This document shows, piece after piece, positions 49,935-61,476 of a stretch of DNA of 64,000 bases (within the stretch, counting starts at the first letter, position 1; every line of letters starts with the position of its first letter). Both the position numbers and the translations under genes were made by a program. The notes under the pieces are model-generated. The model ran no database searches. It saw only the letters and a list, made by a program, of their open reading frames with translations, and had not been told where the DNA came from. Source of the stretch: Laetiporus sulphureus 93-53 (lineage: Eukaryota; Basidiomycota; Agaricomycetes; Polyporales; Laetiporaceae); contig NW_024468515.1 of assembly GCF_001632365.1 (NCBI RefSeq), positions 155,070 to 219,069 of the forward strand, given 5' to 3'.

Positions 49935-51172
49935 ATGTTTCGTCAATGTCTGAGCCGCCCCGTTCAATTCGCAAAGCATATTCGCGCGCGACGAGATACC
50001 GTCTCCCGAAATATGTATTGCACTCAAGCGTCGCAGAAATTTGACTTGGTAGGCACCTTCGCTAATTCAGAGCGATCTCGCCAATGTCGATGCATAACTT
50101 TGCAGATGAGATTCCCTCCCCTGCCGAATCTCAGCGTAACAGAGTCGTATCATATGAACATAGGCACACTCGATCCTTCCCGGCTGTCCCCGGACGACTA
50201 CCTGCACCTCGAGGGCTGGTCCTGCTTCGTTCACGACCGGAATTCCCTTGTCCGGGGAGACGGTATTGACGAGTGGACACCGACATATAAACAGACCGAT
50301 GAAATTCTCTTCTCGCCCTATTACGACTGCTTGTCCTACGGACTCAAACCATCTTTCATACGTCCTTTCCCTCCCAATACGCGCGGGTTTCTGTATTACT
50401 CCTATCCTGCGGCGGGGTCGCGCGGGATCGAGTACGAATTCATGGGAGAAGTCCGTTTCCGCCTTTGCGATCATCCCAGCCTCGAATCTTTTTCTCAAGG
50501 AGTAGACCTCCAGGATCATGCCTGCTGCCCGATCGCATGGCGCATCCATTCACTAGACATCGCTGCGCTGCCAGAATACGCAATGTTACATCAGATGCTT
50601 GTACGAGATGGATTAGTTCACCCATTGGGGATGGAGCATATGAGATGGACAAGGGCTTATGACCCTCAATTCCGGAAATTCTGGCAGGTTCCACCCAACG
50701 CGATCTACAACATCGATGACCCATTCTGTATCGACCTCGCTGACCGCGACAACGTGTTGTGGGTGGTGTACGAAGATATAGTGTACAAACTGCCGATGAA
50801 GACTAGATTTCTGGATATGAGAAATGGGCAATCGTTTGCGCCGTATCGTGGTAAGCACGTCCGCCAATGCAATTCGATCTCAGTCGTCGAATGACAGCAC
50901 GAGTTGTAGGCACTATTCTCGTGAAATTCGAGCGATCGACTCTCCCTGAAGATAAGGGTTGGCGTACCCTTCTCTTGCGCGTCGTGGATATCGTGAAACC
51001 TGTCAAATGCGTCCTTCCCGCGTATGATGAATACGTGAGTAGACCGACATTAGGACAACTGCTACAGCGAGGTGGCCGTCCCATCAAATTCAGATGCGAT
51101 TCTGAGAGATCTTCATCGCAAGCCGCCTGGACATGCGAGTTTCTTTATGGATACGAAGATGATGTCGAATGA
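49935..51172 (+). CDS. hypothetical protein, 396 aa
   Basis: Two exons, 49935-50850 and 50898-51172, joined by a 47-nt phase-1 intron (GTAAGC...ACAG). I do not recognise the family. The chosen ATG (MFRQCLSRPVQFAKHIRARRD) gives an arginine-rich, acid-free N terminus compatible with mitochondrial import; the frame is open further upstream but without an ATG. The body is mixed alpha/beta in character, with aromatic-rich segments (ILFSPYYDCLSYGLKPSFIRPF) and no membrane helix, ending FLYGYEDDVE. Such lineage-specific globular proteins are common in mushroom fungi. The Tc1 element begins 42 bp after the stop codon, so it may lie within the 3' untranslated region. Confidence 0.7.
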
Positions 51173-51214
51173 TCTTTGCGATGATTTATGCGGCTCATGT
51201 ATGTACAAGGAATA

Positions 51215-51430
51215 CAGTGAGCCACAAAACTGTTGCAATGTTTGCAACAGTTGCATTGTTTGGCTTATATCTCAGGAATTAAAATCGCTAAATATGCAAA
51301 TATATATATCATTAGAAAGCCTATGATATGAACTTTCAAATGGCACCTGAATGAAGTAACTTGGTCTACTGGTTGGTGAGATACAAAATATTCTTTACAA
51401 AAGATGCATTGCAACAGTTTTGTGGCTGAC
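51215..51430 (+). repeat. left terminal inverted repeat of the Tc1 element
   Basis: About 216 bp, matching the reverse complement of 52609-52824. The tip motif GCCACAAAACTGTTGCAATG occurs at the outer end and again, inverted, at the inner end of the repeat. Confidence 0.9.
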
Positions 51431-51456
51431 AGTTTTAGATATAAAAGTTTCCAACT

Positions 51457-52473
51457 TCAGTACTTTGTGTAGCCTCCCTTTGCCCTCAACACAGCTCTAA
51501 CCCTGTCTGGCATACTGTCAATTAAGTTCTGACAGACAGAAGCCTCAATACCATTCCATTCCTTCTGTACCCTGTCCCAAAGGTCTGCAATTCCTCCAGG
51601 TGCATTTTCAAATGCTGCCAGCCTTCTTTTGAGATGGTGCCAGAGGTGTTCTATGGGGTTGAGGTCTGGATACTGTGCAGGCCATACCATAGTCTCAAAC
51701 CCATGCTCCTCTAGCCACTTCCTGGCTTTCTTGCTGGTGTGCTTGGGGTCATTGTCTTGCTGAAATACCACATCCTCCACAGTTTTACCCTATTCCTCTA
51801 TGCTATTCTGAAGTTCATCCTCCAGAATAGAAACATAAAGGTCAGCATCCATCTTGCCATCGATCTTGCAGGCATATCCAATCCCTTCCCAGCCCATACA
51901 CCCCCACATCATGAGGCTTCCTCCTCCAAACTTGAGTGTCCCTTCCACCAGCCTATCACTGAGTCCCTCCCCTGGCTTCTTCCATGCCCATTTCCTCTCA
52001 TCTGACCCTAACCTGTTGATTTTGGTCTCATCTGACCATATAACCCTCCTCCAGTCCTCCACAGTCCAGTGCTGATGGCTAACAGCAAAGTCCAGTCTTT
52101 CTCTCTTATGACGCTTAGAGAGAAGGGGACATTTATGCTTTACCACAGCCTTCTAACCAGTGCTTTTGAGCTTTCTACACATAGTCTCCACATGAAAGGG
52201 CTGGTTGACAACATCTTAGAGAAGTTTGGTGACTTCAACAGCAGTATCTGCCTGTTCAGTGGTAAGAAGGCGAGTAGCATGGCGAATGATTCCAGGATTA
52301 AGCTTGCTAGGACAACCTCCGCCAGATGTAGGCATGTTAGGATGATGCTCAGAGCAAATTCTGGACACAGTGGAGTAATGGACTGTAGTCAGATGAGCAA
52401 TCTGTCTAACAGAATGGCCTTGATCAAGCAGGGAGAGAATGTGGGCAGTCTGAGTAGCGGAAACCTTCTTCAT
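51457..52473 (-). pseudogene. Tc1-type DD34E transposase with three in-frame stops
   Basis: One frame of 338 codons plus stop on the minus strand starts with ATG at 52473. It is broken by TAA at 52218-52216, TAG at 52155-52153 and TAG at 51792-51790; there is no frameshift. The N-terminal helix-turn-helix is visible (ILSLLDQGHSVRQIAHLT, then STVSRICSEHHP). The catalytic acids are in WSDETKIN, QQDNDPKHT and LNPIEHLWHHLKRR, with 34 residues between the second aspartate and the glutamate, as in the Tc1 group. Intact codons around the stops indicate recent inactivation. Such an enzyme cuts and pastes the element into TA sites; this copy could move only with help from another. Confidence 0.9.
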
Positions 52474-52608
52474 GATGGTTGTGTTGAAGTTGAACAGTCT
52501 GTTTGGTGTTGATCAACTCATGTTGAAGTTCAACAAAGATCACATGATCAAACTTTAAACCTTAAAGCAAACAAACTTCTGCAAGGAGGTATTTTTGTTT
52601 TCAGAGTT

Positions 52609-52824
52609 GTCAGCCACAAAACTGTTGCAATGCACTTTTTATAAAGAATGTCTGATATCTCGCCAACCAGTAGGCCAAGTTACTTCATCCAGGTGCCATT
52701 TGAAAGCTCACATCATAGGCTTTCTAATGGTATATACATTTGCATATTTAACTATTTTGGTTCCTGAGATATAAGCCAAACAATGCAACTGTTGCAAACA
52801 TTGCAACAGTTTTGTGGCTCACTG
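52609..52824 (-). repeat. right terminal inverted repeat of the Tc1 element
   Basis: Reverse complement of 51215-51430 with a modest number of substitutions. Same arrangement of outer and inner tip motifs. Confidence 0.9.
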
Positions 52825-52826
52825 TA

Positions 52827-53454
52827 TAGTGGAGGAGGACATGCAGGTTCGAACGCTTCTCGGTCAACACCGGAACTTGGCGAATGTCTTTCTGTTTGGT
52901 GATTCAGTTGGCTGTCGCAAGTGTGTTCGTTGGCTGACAAGGATTGTTAACTCGATGTATGAATCGCAAAGCGACATAGTCAAGTCTTCGATTGATCAGT
53001 GATTGTCTCACCACAATCTGTGGACAATTGAATCTTAAGTTGTGCAGGAGACTTGTGCATGCAGAAGTGTGCTGCTCTGCGTGCCTCAATCATATCAATG
53101 CTCAGGATCTCTCAGCAGAGTCGCCATCTACATAAACGCCGCACAGGATTGTTGCTCGTGAGTGTTTCGCGCTCGGCACACAATTCAATATGTTCCCTCT
53201 TATTATTTCTATTCATTAGTAGAGTACTTAGACTACATCTCCAGGGCCATAGATCTCGCGAACAAGTCACAGACAGTGGGGACCAGGACGCGTACGCAGC
53301 ACGGTCGGCGAACAGTATGATATAAGTACAGCAAGAAAATGACGAGGTAACAAAGCGATGACAAATATCCCGCGAAGTGAGCACCGACAAGAACAGCAGG
53401 CTCATCTCACCAATCTACACAATCCATGAAGATCCCTCTGGGATCTGTCGCCCC
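52827..53454. other. intergenic, Tc1 edge to transcription-factor 3' end
   Basis: Apart from the decayed PQ-loop exon copy at about 52909-53115, nothing was recognised here. Confidence 0.5.
52909..53115 (-). pseudogene. decayed copy of the last two exons of the PQ-loop gene
   Basis: Plus-strand DNA at about 53007-53115 matches 47286-47400 (exon 7 with its donor). Shared blocks include CTCACCACAATC, GGACAATTG, AATCTT, CAGGAGA and GAAG-AGT--GCTGT/C. A 12-bp gap and many substitutions destroy the frame. About 52909-52972 matches the exon 8 border (AAGT-T-TTCGTTGGC). The copy starts just beyond the right end of the Tc1 element. Confidence 0.65.
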
Positions 53455-56400
53455 TCAAGCCATCCCACCCATTTGCGCGACAAGGTCTTGCCACGTAGCT
53501 TGCGGATGTCCCTCAGGAGAGTATGACCGTGGATCATTCCCATCCTGCGATCCAGACGGTGACGACACAAATGCCGTCATGTCACCCCCCATCCCGTAAT
53601 CGAAAACAGGGAAGTACGATGGGAACGATGGCATCGACATCCCTTCCATTTGCAACATTCCCGATGCCTGAGCATGGGCCTGAGCCTGAGCTTGCGCCTG
53701 AGCCTGAGCCTGAGCATGTGCATGCGCATGCATGGAATACGCGTCGGGTGACTGCACGAAGGATGTGCTAATTGGGGAGAGTTCGTGCATCTGTGAGTGC
53801 GGATCGTACGACTGCGAATTGGTTGGCGAGTGGTTGAAAGACTGCGAGTGAGAGTGCGGATGATGCTGCGTGGCTGCGGGGTGCATGCCCACTTGTTGCA
53901 CCTGCACGTGTGAAGGATCGTACTGCACGTTTTGTACTTGAGAAGCCGACGGCACAAATGTCTGCAGATATTGCAGCACTGAGGGGTGAACGTTCTGTTG
54001 CTGCCAGTCCGCAGGTAACGGCACGATTGGGTTGAGTGATGTCGGCGAACGGTCAGGAATCTGCGGCGAGAGTGACTTCTCCTTCGATGCAACTAGGCGT
54101 GTGCGCCCGCCGAGAATGTTAAGTTCGTCCTGGGCGTCAGCGGGTGTCGTCGGCTCGGACATGGAGGTCTTGACATGAGGAGGCGAATTGCGGAATGCAG
54201 ACAGACTCATGCGCGCTTTATCACGCAATCCCTGCATGATTTCCTAACGGCGACGTGAGCACCATGTATCTGTCGTAATCTGCCGGCAAGAACACTCACC
54301 AGCACCTTCTCTGCGTGGAAGCACCTAGCCACCTTCGCAAATAGCTCACACGCCGACTCGAGCTGCGAAAGCGCCGATGGTGCCAAGCTCATGGATGGAC
54401 AATGCGTCACGATCGATCCCAAGATGATCTATTGTGGGGCATGATGGCTGGCGTCAACAAGCGACCCCTCCATACGGGAAAGTGGACTGACCGAACATGA
54501 GAACAAATGTGTCCATAAGAACCACATGCGCTCTGTCAGCTCTTTCAATTGCGAATGAATGTTGCGAACGAGAGCGACAAGCGATCCGGCGCTGCGATAC
54601 GCCGCAATAAACGAGCTGCCGTACGGGCTGCCGAGAGGATCTTGCGGATGATCGTTGATTGCCCGCGCGAAGAACCCGCGGTGCATGTATAACAGATCTG
54701 CGGAGAAGAATTGACGAAACATGCTAAGCGAGGGCGTAAATCAGATCAAGATCGGATACGAACTTGTTTCACGAATCGCAAGCACGACGTGCCGCTGCAG
54801 GATGAGCGGGACACTGTCAGCGAAATTTCCGACACGCGCATCTGTGCTGCCGAAGCCAGCAATTTGCAACAGCGGGGGAACGGGAAATGCGCGTAACTTC
54901 CTGTCGAGCTGGAGGACCGTACTGTACGTGGGCATCTTTGCACCAAATGCCTGATCGTATACCGAGTTCATGCATTCTGATGTGAACTTGTGCTTCCACC
55001 AATGGACTGAGTGCATACCGAAGTGAGCGATCTGACCTGGTGCTAGCAAAGAGAAACATACAGGTTTCCTCGCCGTTGGGGTCCTCCAAATGAGGCTTCT
55101 TGCAGTCAACATGAGCCAGAGTGAATGATGGTGGGCGACCCAGAGTGAACGACTGGAAATAATCAATGAAGACAAAACAGACAGTGGCGCCTGAGATGTA
55201 TCACTCACCTGCAAGAGATCATACGAGTAAACTTCCCAGAATATCTCGCGCCGCCGTTGGATCTCCACGTGCGCCACATTCCAACGACCGGCATCGCGAT
55301 CTATCACGGACATCAGTCATCCTGTCATTGATACCCCGACCGGTGATGGCACTCACGTAATCCCATCTGCATGCAGATGAGCCAGATCCAGTCGACAATT
55401 TAGACAAAGTCCAGCACTGCCTCGAGCAAATTCGACTTACGCTGACGCTCAACTTGACCGCGAGTCCCATGAATGCCCATCGTGTTCCAACGCCAGTGCC
55501 GTGGCGTTCGCAAAGGAAGAGGTAGAAGGCCATCAGATACTACTCGGCGTTAATCATGCCGCATCAAATCGAGGAGCAACAATTCAAGCTCAGTGAATCA
55601 ATGTGCGATTCTTGCTTCTGAGCTACTCACCAGCGCCTGCACAGCACTCAAAGTCGGCTCTTCGAAGATGGGGCTCTGAAACAGGGCGGCTCGGGCAAGC
55701 TGGTGGTACTTTTCCGCTTCCATATTGTAGGCGGGCCGAGTTAGGTCCATCAGACTCCCGATAGCAAGAACAATGTACATCAGCGCAAGCTGATGCCCAA
55801 CAACTGCGTCGTCCAAGGGCGGAGGCGTGTGACCGTAGAAGACGCTGTACGCCGATTCGTCAAATGAGGCAGCGGACAACGGATGATACCTGATCAATAA
55901 TGCATCAGAAGGCGACGTCGCATGAGTCGTCAAGCGAGAAGAGACGGCCTTACATCCAAGCAGCATGTTGGAAGTATACATGGCGTAACTCTGCTGCTTC
56001 TGCCTCCGGAGGCAAGTAGCACAATAGAATTTGAAGGCGTTGGAGTCGGTCCATCTCAGTCTCCAACGTTGGAGGGATATGTGGAGCAACGGGGAAGACT
56101 CCGCTCAGTGCCAAGACTTCGGGCGGCAGAAGCTGCCGAAGGTTTGCTACTCGCTGATCACGATCCTCTTCTCGAGTGCTCTCGTTCTGAATTGAGAATG
56201 TGCGCAGTTTGAATCATGTGAGCAGTGACGACTACCCATGTGACAAGCTGAATATCCGTACCGTAAGATAGTACTGCATAACGACGACAGTGTTAGCGAG
56301 AGAAATGATGGGCGAGGAACAAGAAAATCATACCCAAGAGCTCGTTGCATGCCCGAAGTAGCTGGTTCGGCCGGAATCACTGATAGCTAATGAACCAAAC

Positions 56401-57052
56401 GAGTCAACGACATCGTTTGCCTCGTCATGACTGTTGCCGTTCGTATTTGCAAAGTGTGCAAGCCCTTCACGTTGTATGGGGGCCTTGATGAGCAAAAGCT
56501 CCTCCGATAGTAACGGATGAGGGTCAGTAGAAGTGTTAGAATGAGAAGAGCGTAGGCCATCCTCGAGATCCCGTATCCTGCTGGACAGTGCTGCGATCTT
56601 CTCGTGTAACTCTTGCGTAGACGCAAGAACGAATCTGCTGAACAGATAGAATGAGTGGTTGATTGCATCAAAAGAGGGCCTGGGATTGACCGGTTGCCCT
56701 TGCCAGTTGTCAGGGAGCCTTCGAAAGATATGAAGCAAGTCACGCGGCGACAGCAGGAGGAGGAGAGCTCACCATCGGGGCATATCTGAGAGCATCCTCT
56801 CTTGATGCAGGACCCACATGGGATCTGTCGGTCACATCGTAGTTTCAATCTAGATTCGAGGCGAGAACGTTAGTCCTAGTGCACCAGACAGCGCCGATCG
56901 ATGAGTGCCCACCGCCGGCATTCGGCGCAGGAGAGACGTGTAGCACCACGCTTGCGCTTTTTGGGAGCGAGAGTGCCATTGCCGTTAGTGCCATTAGCGC
57001 CATTGAGGGGGACGGCGAGGGGATTGAGGAGGACGGCGTCGAAGGAGGACAT
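53455..57052 (-). CDS. Zn(II)2Cys6 transcription factor with fungal_trans domain, 903 aa
   Basis: Fifteen exons: 57052-56913, 56849-56773, 56718-56691, 56637-56334, 56273-56262, 56186-55954, 55889-55631, 55539-55441, 55366-55357, 55300-55209, 55152-55062, 55006-54764, 54697-54492, 54428-54300, 54243-53455. The zinc cluster is at residues 42-70 (CAECRRLKLRCDRQIPCGSC onward) after a basic run KKRKR. It is followed by a short coiled linker (QELHEKIAALSSRIRDLEDG) and the fungal_trans middle homology region, including GLHRDAGRWN and RREIFWEVYSYD. The C-terminal 260 residues are low in complexity with an Ala/Gln/His repeat and end WQDLVAQMGGMA. Such factors bind CGG-containing sites and control metabolism; target genes are unknown. 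Exons 5 and 9 are 12 and 10 nt. Confidence 0.9.
53665..53733. repeat. hexanucleotide-type coding repeat (Ala-Gln / Ala-His)
   Basis: Repeats of (GCCTGA)n with variants on the plus strand, encoding alternating AQ and AH dipeptides near the C terminus of the transcription factor. Likely length-variable between strains. Confidence 0.85.
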
Positions 57053-59884
57053 GGCGGATGATGGCGGACGTAAAGAAGAGGCGTTTGCAGCTAGGCGTTA
57101 TATGCGCCTTTCGCGGGGCGGCAGATGCCAACTGAATCGGCAACTAGCGATCGGGCACCGACCGTGGAGTAGATCAAGCACGCGGCGCTACATTTCCCAA
57201 TTCCCCGGTTTGGAGTTGTCAGTCATATCCTCGCGCATGGTCCATCCTTCTTTCACTTGCCCCCATGCCCGATGCGATATTCTCCTTCTCACAGAAGCTT
57301 GTCTTCTAGCTTCGCGGTGTTGCTGTTCCTTTTGCTAGTGTTTCTGCACTCCTTCTCGATGAGCATAAAAGAGCTACAATAGTTATCTAGATATGATCTC
57401 GTTTACTTTGCTTCCGGCCCCCCCAGTGGCCCGCCACAAATCGCATCTCTCGGCGGGGCAAGCCTTCCAGTCTAGTCAGTTCACAGTCAGGGAACGCCAT
57501 GCGAACAGCATGCTTCTGTTGTATCGAGCTTCCCGCTCCTGCATGCTGGATAGAATGAACGGGCTCAATGTGTTGCAACCTGAGGTGTCCACATGTTCCT
57601 CTAGAAGGTACGCCCTTGAGAGGCAATCACTGCCGGCCACTGCAGCTAGGATTCACCATTCTCATTTTCATTTACTCAGGCATAGCCCCAACGCCGTTGA
57701 TCAACGAATTGTGCGGTCAGTGCACCGTAGACATCCGCTGTATCTCGCACTTCACTAACATCTAGATTCGGCTAGGCCTCTCCAGTCAACCTTTCCGAAT
57801 CATATAGAAACTTGCCCATGAGAACCGTTGAGCACAGACAAATCATTTCTTCTTGGTTACCGTTAATACGCAAATTTGAGGTCAAGTCTGTTTTTGACCC
57901 AAGGCATGGTGCCGGTGGAGTCTGACGTTATCCGGTCCCAAAATTGAGCTTTGCCTAGAACGGTAGAATATCAGAAGAACGCAGCGTTGCAGAATTAGTT
58001 CATGCGGGATGATCAAGGAGCCTCCGTCTTCTACATCAGCGGCAAACGTCCCGCGAAAACCTTCAAGGCTCCAGTTCGTCGCAGCTCCTGGACATCCCGA
58101 TGGCATCCAGGGCGGCATCGCACTCTGAGGAGCCACACCGCCAAGAAGTCGCATCGTATCGGGCTATGCGGAATCATCTTGCTCAGCGCGTTCGCGGAGA
58201 AATGTTCCGTAGGAAGCTCTCGTCGATTCCGGGCAACCTTTCATTAAATCAAGCCGAGTTCGATGTTCCAGATGACACTAGAAGACGTATCTGAAATCAA
58301 TTGCGCGAAGCTGAGCTGAAAATGAACGCTCGACGGGGTGGAGACGCGAGAGCGTACTCGCGCTTTGCGCTGCGTATTCATCCGCACCAGTCAAAAATCG
58401 GACTGAAGCGTGCGTCAGTTTCGGTAAGCGTGGAAGAGCGCGCCTATTAGCCAGACGTACTTAGTACATAAGTTAGCAATGAATACGGCGTAAGTGCTCA
58501 AAACGCCGTATATCCCACTACAACCGGAAGCCAAATTCATTCTGCACGACACATGAGAGAAGCTAGGTCTTGCGACTGTCAGTTCGAAGAAACGCTGAAG
58601 AAGTTATGCTATCGGGAGAACGCGGGGGAAATCAGGATGAAGAATCGTAGCTTCGCATTCTTCTGCCGTGACATGTATGCGGAAACACTGATATGTTTTC
58701 AGGTCTAATTGAATGGGACGACGCGATATCCTGTGATGCGGCACGAAATGTCGGACGTATGCCACGGAATCCCCGCGATGTCATCACGCTGGGACCGCCA
58801 AAAAATTAGGAGAACGTTCGCGGGATCCGGCGCACCTGCGCTCGCCGGTCCTGCGCGGGCAACAGGTAAGCGCCGTGACTGGCAGCCGGGTATGGCATTG
58901 ACGGAAGACTGAACAGGCGATAAGGTGGAGGTGTATGACTTGACCGGGCCAAGCGGAAAGTTGTCGGCAGCAATTACGTTACCCACAAGGTCAAGTGCTA
59001 TGCATGGGTGAAATGAACAAGGCCAGCACCAACCCAAAGAAGCTAGTTTAAAAACGCTGAATCCTTGCAAAAGCTTGTACACCGTAACAATGTCGCCCAT
59101 TTCGAGCTGTTGTGGGGCAGGCCAGACTCTGCTACACGCTCTTCAAAGCTTGTGTCGAGCGTACGTGAGTGGTCGATAGTGCAACTGCACCCGTACCCTG
59201 AGTGTTCTCGCCTGACGCCTGACAGCACTGCGAGACAACGAGGCGAGGAACGCCAAACATATGTCAGATTTCTCAGCAGTCCCACTGTCACGGGGCTGCC
59301 ACCATCGCATCGTCGCGATGATGTACTAGGATCGACCGATGATAAATGATTCGGCAGGACGCACGTACGATGAACGTAGCCCTTAGTGCTGCACTGATTT
59401 AAATCCGTGCCAGCTTACCGCATACAGTGCAGAATCCGGGCGATCGTGATCACTGCGCGCTCCGTCGAGGAGGACGTTGAAATTACTTACGTTGCGCGCC
59501 TGAATGCATCGGCTATCTATGGGTCAATCGATGATCGAATCTCCGCTGATCTCTAACCGCCATGTGCGACTGGGACCGAGTCTGAAACAACGATTGTCTC
59601 CTGCCCTATTTGGGTCGTGAATTTTGCGCGCTTCATTCGTGCAGGCTTTTTGTTTCATACGGCGACGAAGGTGCTGAGCAGGTTGGTGTTCATATTTGAA
59701 CCGATGGTTTTTCTGGTGGGATGAGCTTCAGATGACGAGTCTGAAGTGTCGTGGCGAGGCTTCCTTGTCGCGGCTTCCGTGACGATGTCTAAAATTTATA
59801 CCATTCATGCTTTTCTGATCCTGTCCTCTGCACAATATCCCAAGTTGATCAGATTTGCTGACATCGCCTACTTTATTCGCAGGC
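57053..59884. other. intergenic, no gene supported
   Basis: 2.8 kb between the divergent transcription-factor and PDCD2-like genes. Frames at 58002-58294 (plus) and 58705-59291 (minus) are open for 60-130 codons but show no domain or matched introns. One (58100-58294: YRAMRNHLAQRVRGEMFRRK) looks somewhat protein-like and may be a gene remnant. Confidence 0.45.
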
Positions 59885-61476
59885 ATGGCCCCTAAACCGA
59901 ATAATGACTGGTCGGACTCAGATGATGAAGCGGGCTCGGACATCGAGACCGCCGTGCAGCTGGGCATCCCGGACGGTCCCGTGGAGAGTGCTTCCGATCT
60001 ATGTGACGCGACAGTATCGCGGATAGGCGGGCATCCTGTACGAGTAGTCTCTCGCCTGCATGTACATTCTATATTGAAAGTTATTGTTCTTTCTTCGCGA
60101 AATGCTAGGCGTTTCTCACATCGCCGGAGCCGGTTCTTGAAAATGCGACATGCAGAAACTGCAGGCAGCCCATGCAATTGCTTGTCCAAATGTGGTGCCC
60201 ACTCGAGGACAGCCCGAACGACCGCGTGATGTACATTTGGGGGTGCGCGCGCGGCACATGCCAGAAGAAGGAGGGAAGGTGAGTGCGATGTGCGTTTACT
60301 CGTGCTTGTTCTCTTTCAATAGCTATTGACGCCATGCCATAAGCGTACGCGCATGGAGAGCATTGCGATACAATAAGAAGTACGCAAATAAGCTAGCGAA
60401 ACATAAGGCTAAAGAAGAGGATGCAGCTCGGGCTGCCGCCGCTGAGGCAGCTAAGAGGAGTGCTCCCAAAGCCAACCCATTTTCGGTGAGTCGATGCGCG
60501 CTACTATCCCAAGAGAAGCTATAGTCGGCACAGATGAATATAGCCTCATCACCTCCACTTGGCCTCGGCGCACGAATTTTCGGCAACGCATCCGCATTGC
60601 CAACGTCTGTCGACACACCAGCGGAGAGCGGCGGCGAAGTTTCCTTTTATGGCAAAGAAGACAGTGATGAGGAAGATAACGCCGAAGACGCCAACGAGGA
60701 CGAAGAACTAGTGGCACGCATGCAAAGCGCACATCTGGATCACTCCGAATGGGCGTCTGCATCCGCATACTCGCCATTGTATCTATCGACGGAGTCAGAA
60801 TATGTGCTCCCGGAACGTAAAGTGAAGGTTCCTGCTGGTGCCGACGACATCGATGAGGACCCAGGCAAGAAGGGCAAAGATGCCGGATGGGCGCTGGAAG
60901 GCTATGGGAATTCCATTAACATCGACCACGCCTTTGAGCGCTTCACGAAACGCGTCGGGTATGAGGGCGAGCAATGCTTACGGTGCGCTTCCATGTCATA
61001 CTATTTATATTAAGCTGACACGATTACTATGAACAAGTTACGAGTTGGGCGGGACTCCTCTTCCGTTCGCAAGCGACAGCGTATTTAACAAGCTGTTTCC
61101 TTTGCCGCCTTCCCCTGCCATTTTCGTGACGAAGGCTGAGTTCATGGTCACGCCGACGGCAAAGCGGACATATACGCCTGCTGCAATCCCACCATGCCCG
61201 CACTGTAAAGGGCGGCGAGTGTTCGAGTGCCAGCTAATGCCCAACCTAATCAACGTCTTGAAGACATCAACGGCGGAAAAGGACAAAGGCAAGAAGATAA
61301 GCGACGAGGAACGGAGGCAGGAGGTGATGCGCGTGCTGAAAGGCGGGCGAACGGCGGACAGGGTGGGGATGGAATGGGGCACATGCATGATCTTTTCATG
61401 CGAGCGGGATTGCTCCGACGAGGCCGCTGGAGCATGTTGGCGGGAGGAGGTGGTGCTTGTGCAGTGGGAGGATTGA
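59885..61476 (+). CDS. PDCD2/Tsr4-like protein, 450 aa
   Basis: Five exons: 59885-60037, 60109-60278, 60344-60485, 60534-60982, 61038-61476. The N-terminal half has the zinc-binding CRNC and CQKKEG cysteines with PMQLLVQMWCPLED and YIWGC. An Ala/Lys-rich helical segment and a long acidic linker (DSDEEDNAEDANEDEE) follow. The C-terminal PDCD2_C domain begins FERFTKRVGYEGEQCLRYELGGTPL and contains PPCPHCKGRRVFECQLMPNL and WGTCMIFSCERDC. PDCD2 and yeast Tsr4 are dedicated chaperones for ribosomal protein uS5 (Rps2) in 40S assembly. Every junction restores a conserved word. The promoter side is gene-free. Confidence 0.93.

Larger units (their letters stand above)
51215..52824. mobile_element. Tc1/mariner transposon, 1610 bp, inactive copy
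   Basis: Ends are perfect inverted copies (CAGTGAGCCACAAAAC / GTTTTGTGGCTCACTG), bounded by TA at 51213-51214 and 52825-52826, the Tc1/mariner target duplication. The inverted repeats are about 216 bp (51215-51430 and 52609-52824) with scattered differences. Inside, a transposase of the DD34E type runs on the minus strand but carries three stop codons. Confidence 0.93.

Noticed and set aside
51790..52218. Frameshift in the transposase
   Set aside because: All three pieces are in the same frame; only stop codons separate them.
57393..57765. Plus-strand frames of 121 and 65 codons
   Set aside because: No domain, overlapping frames on both strands, no intron signals that extend them.
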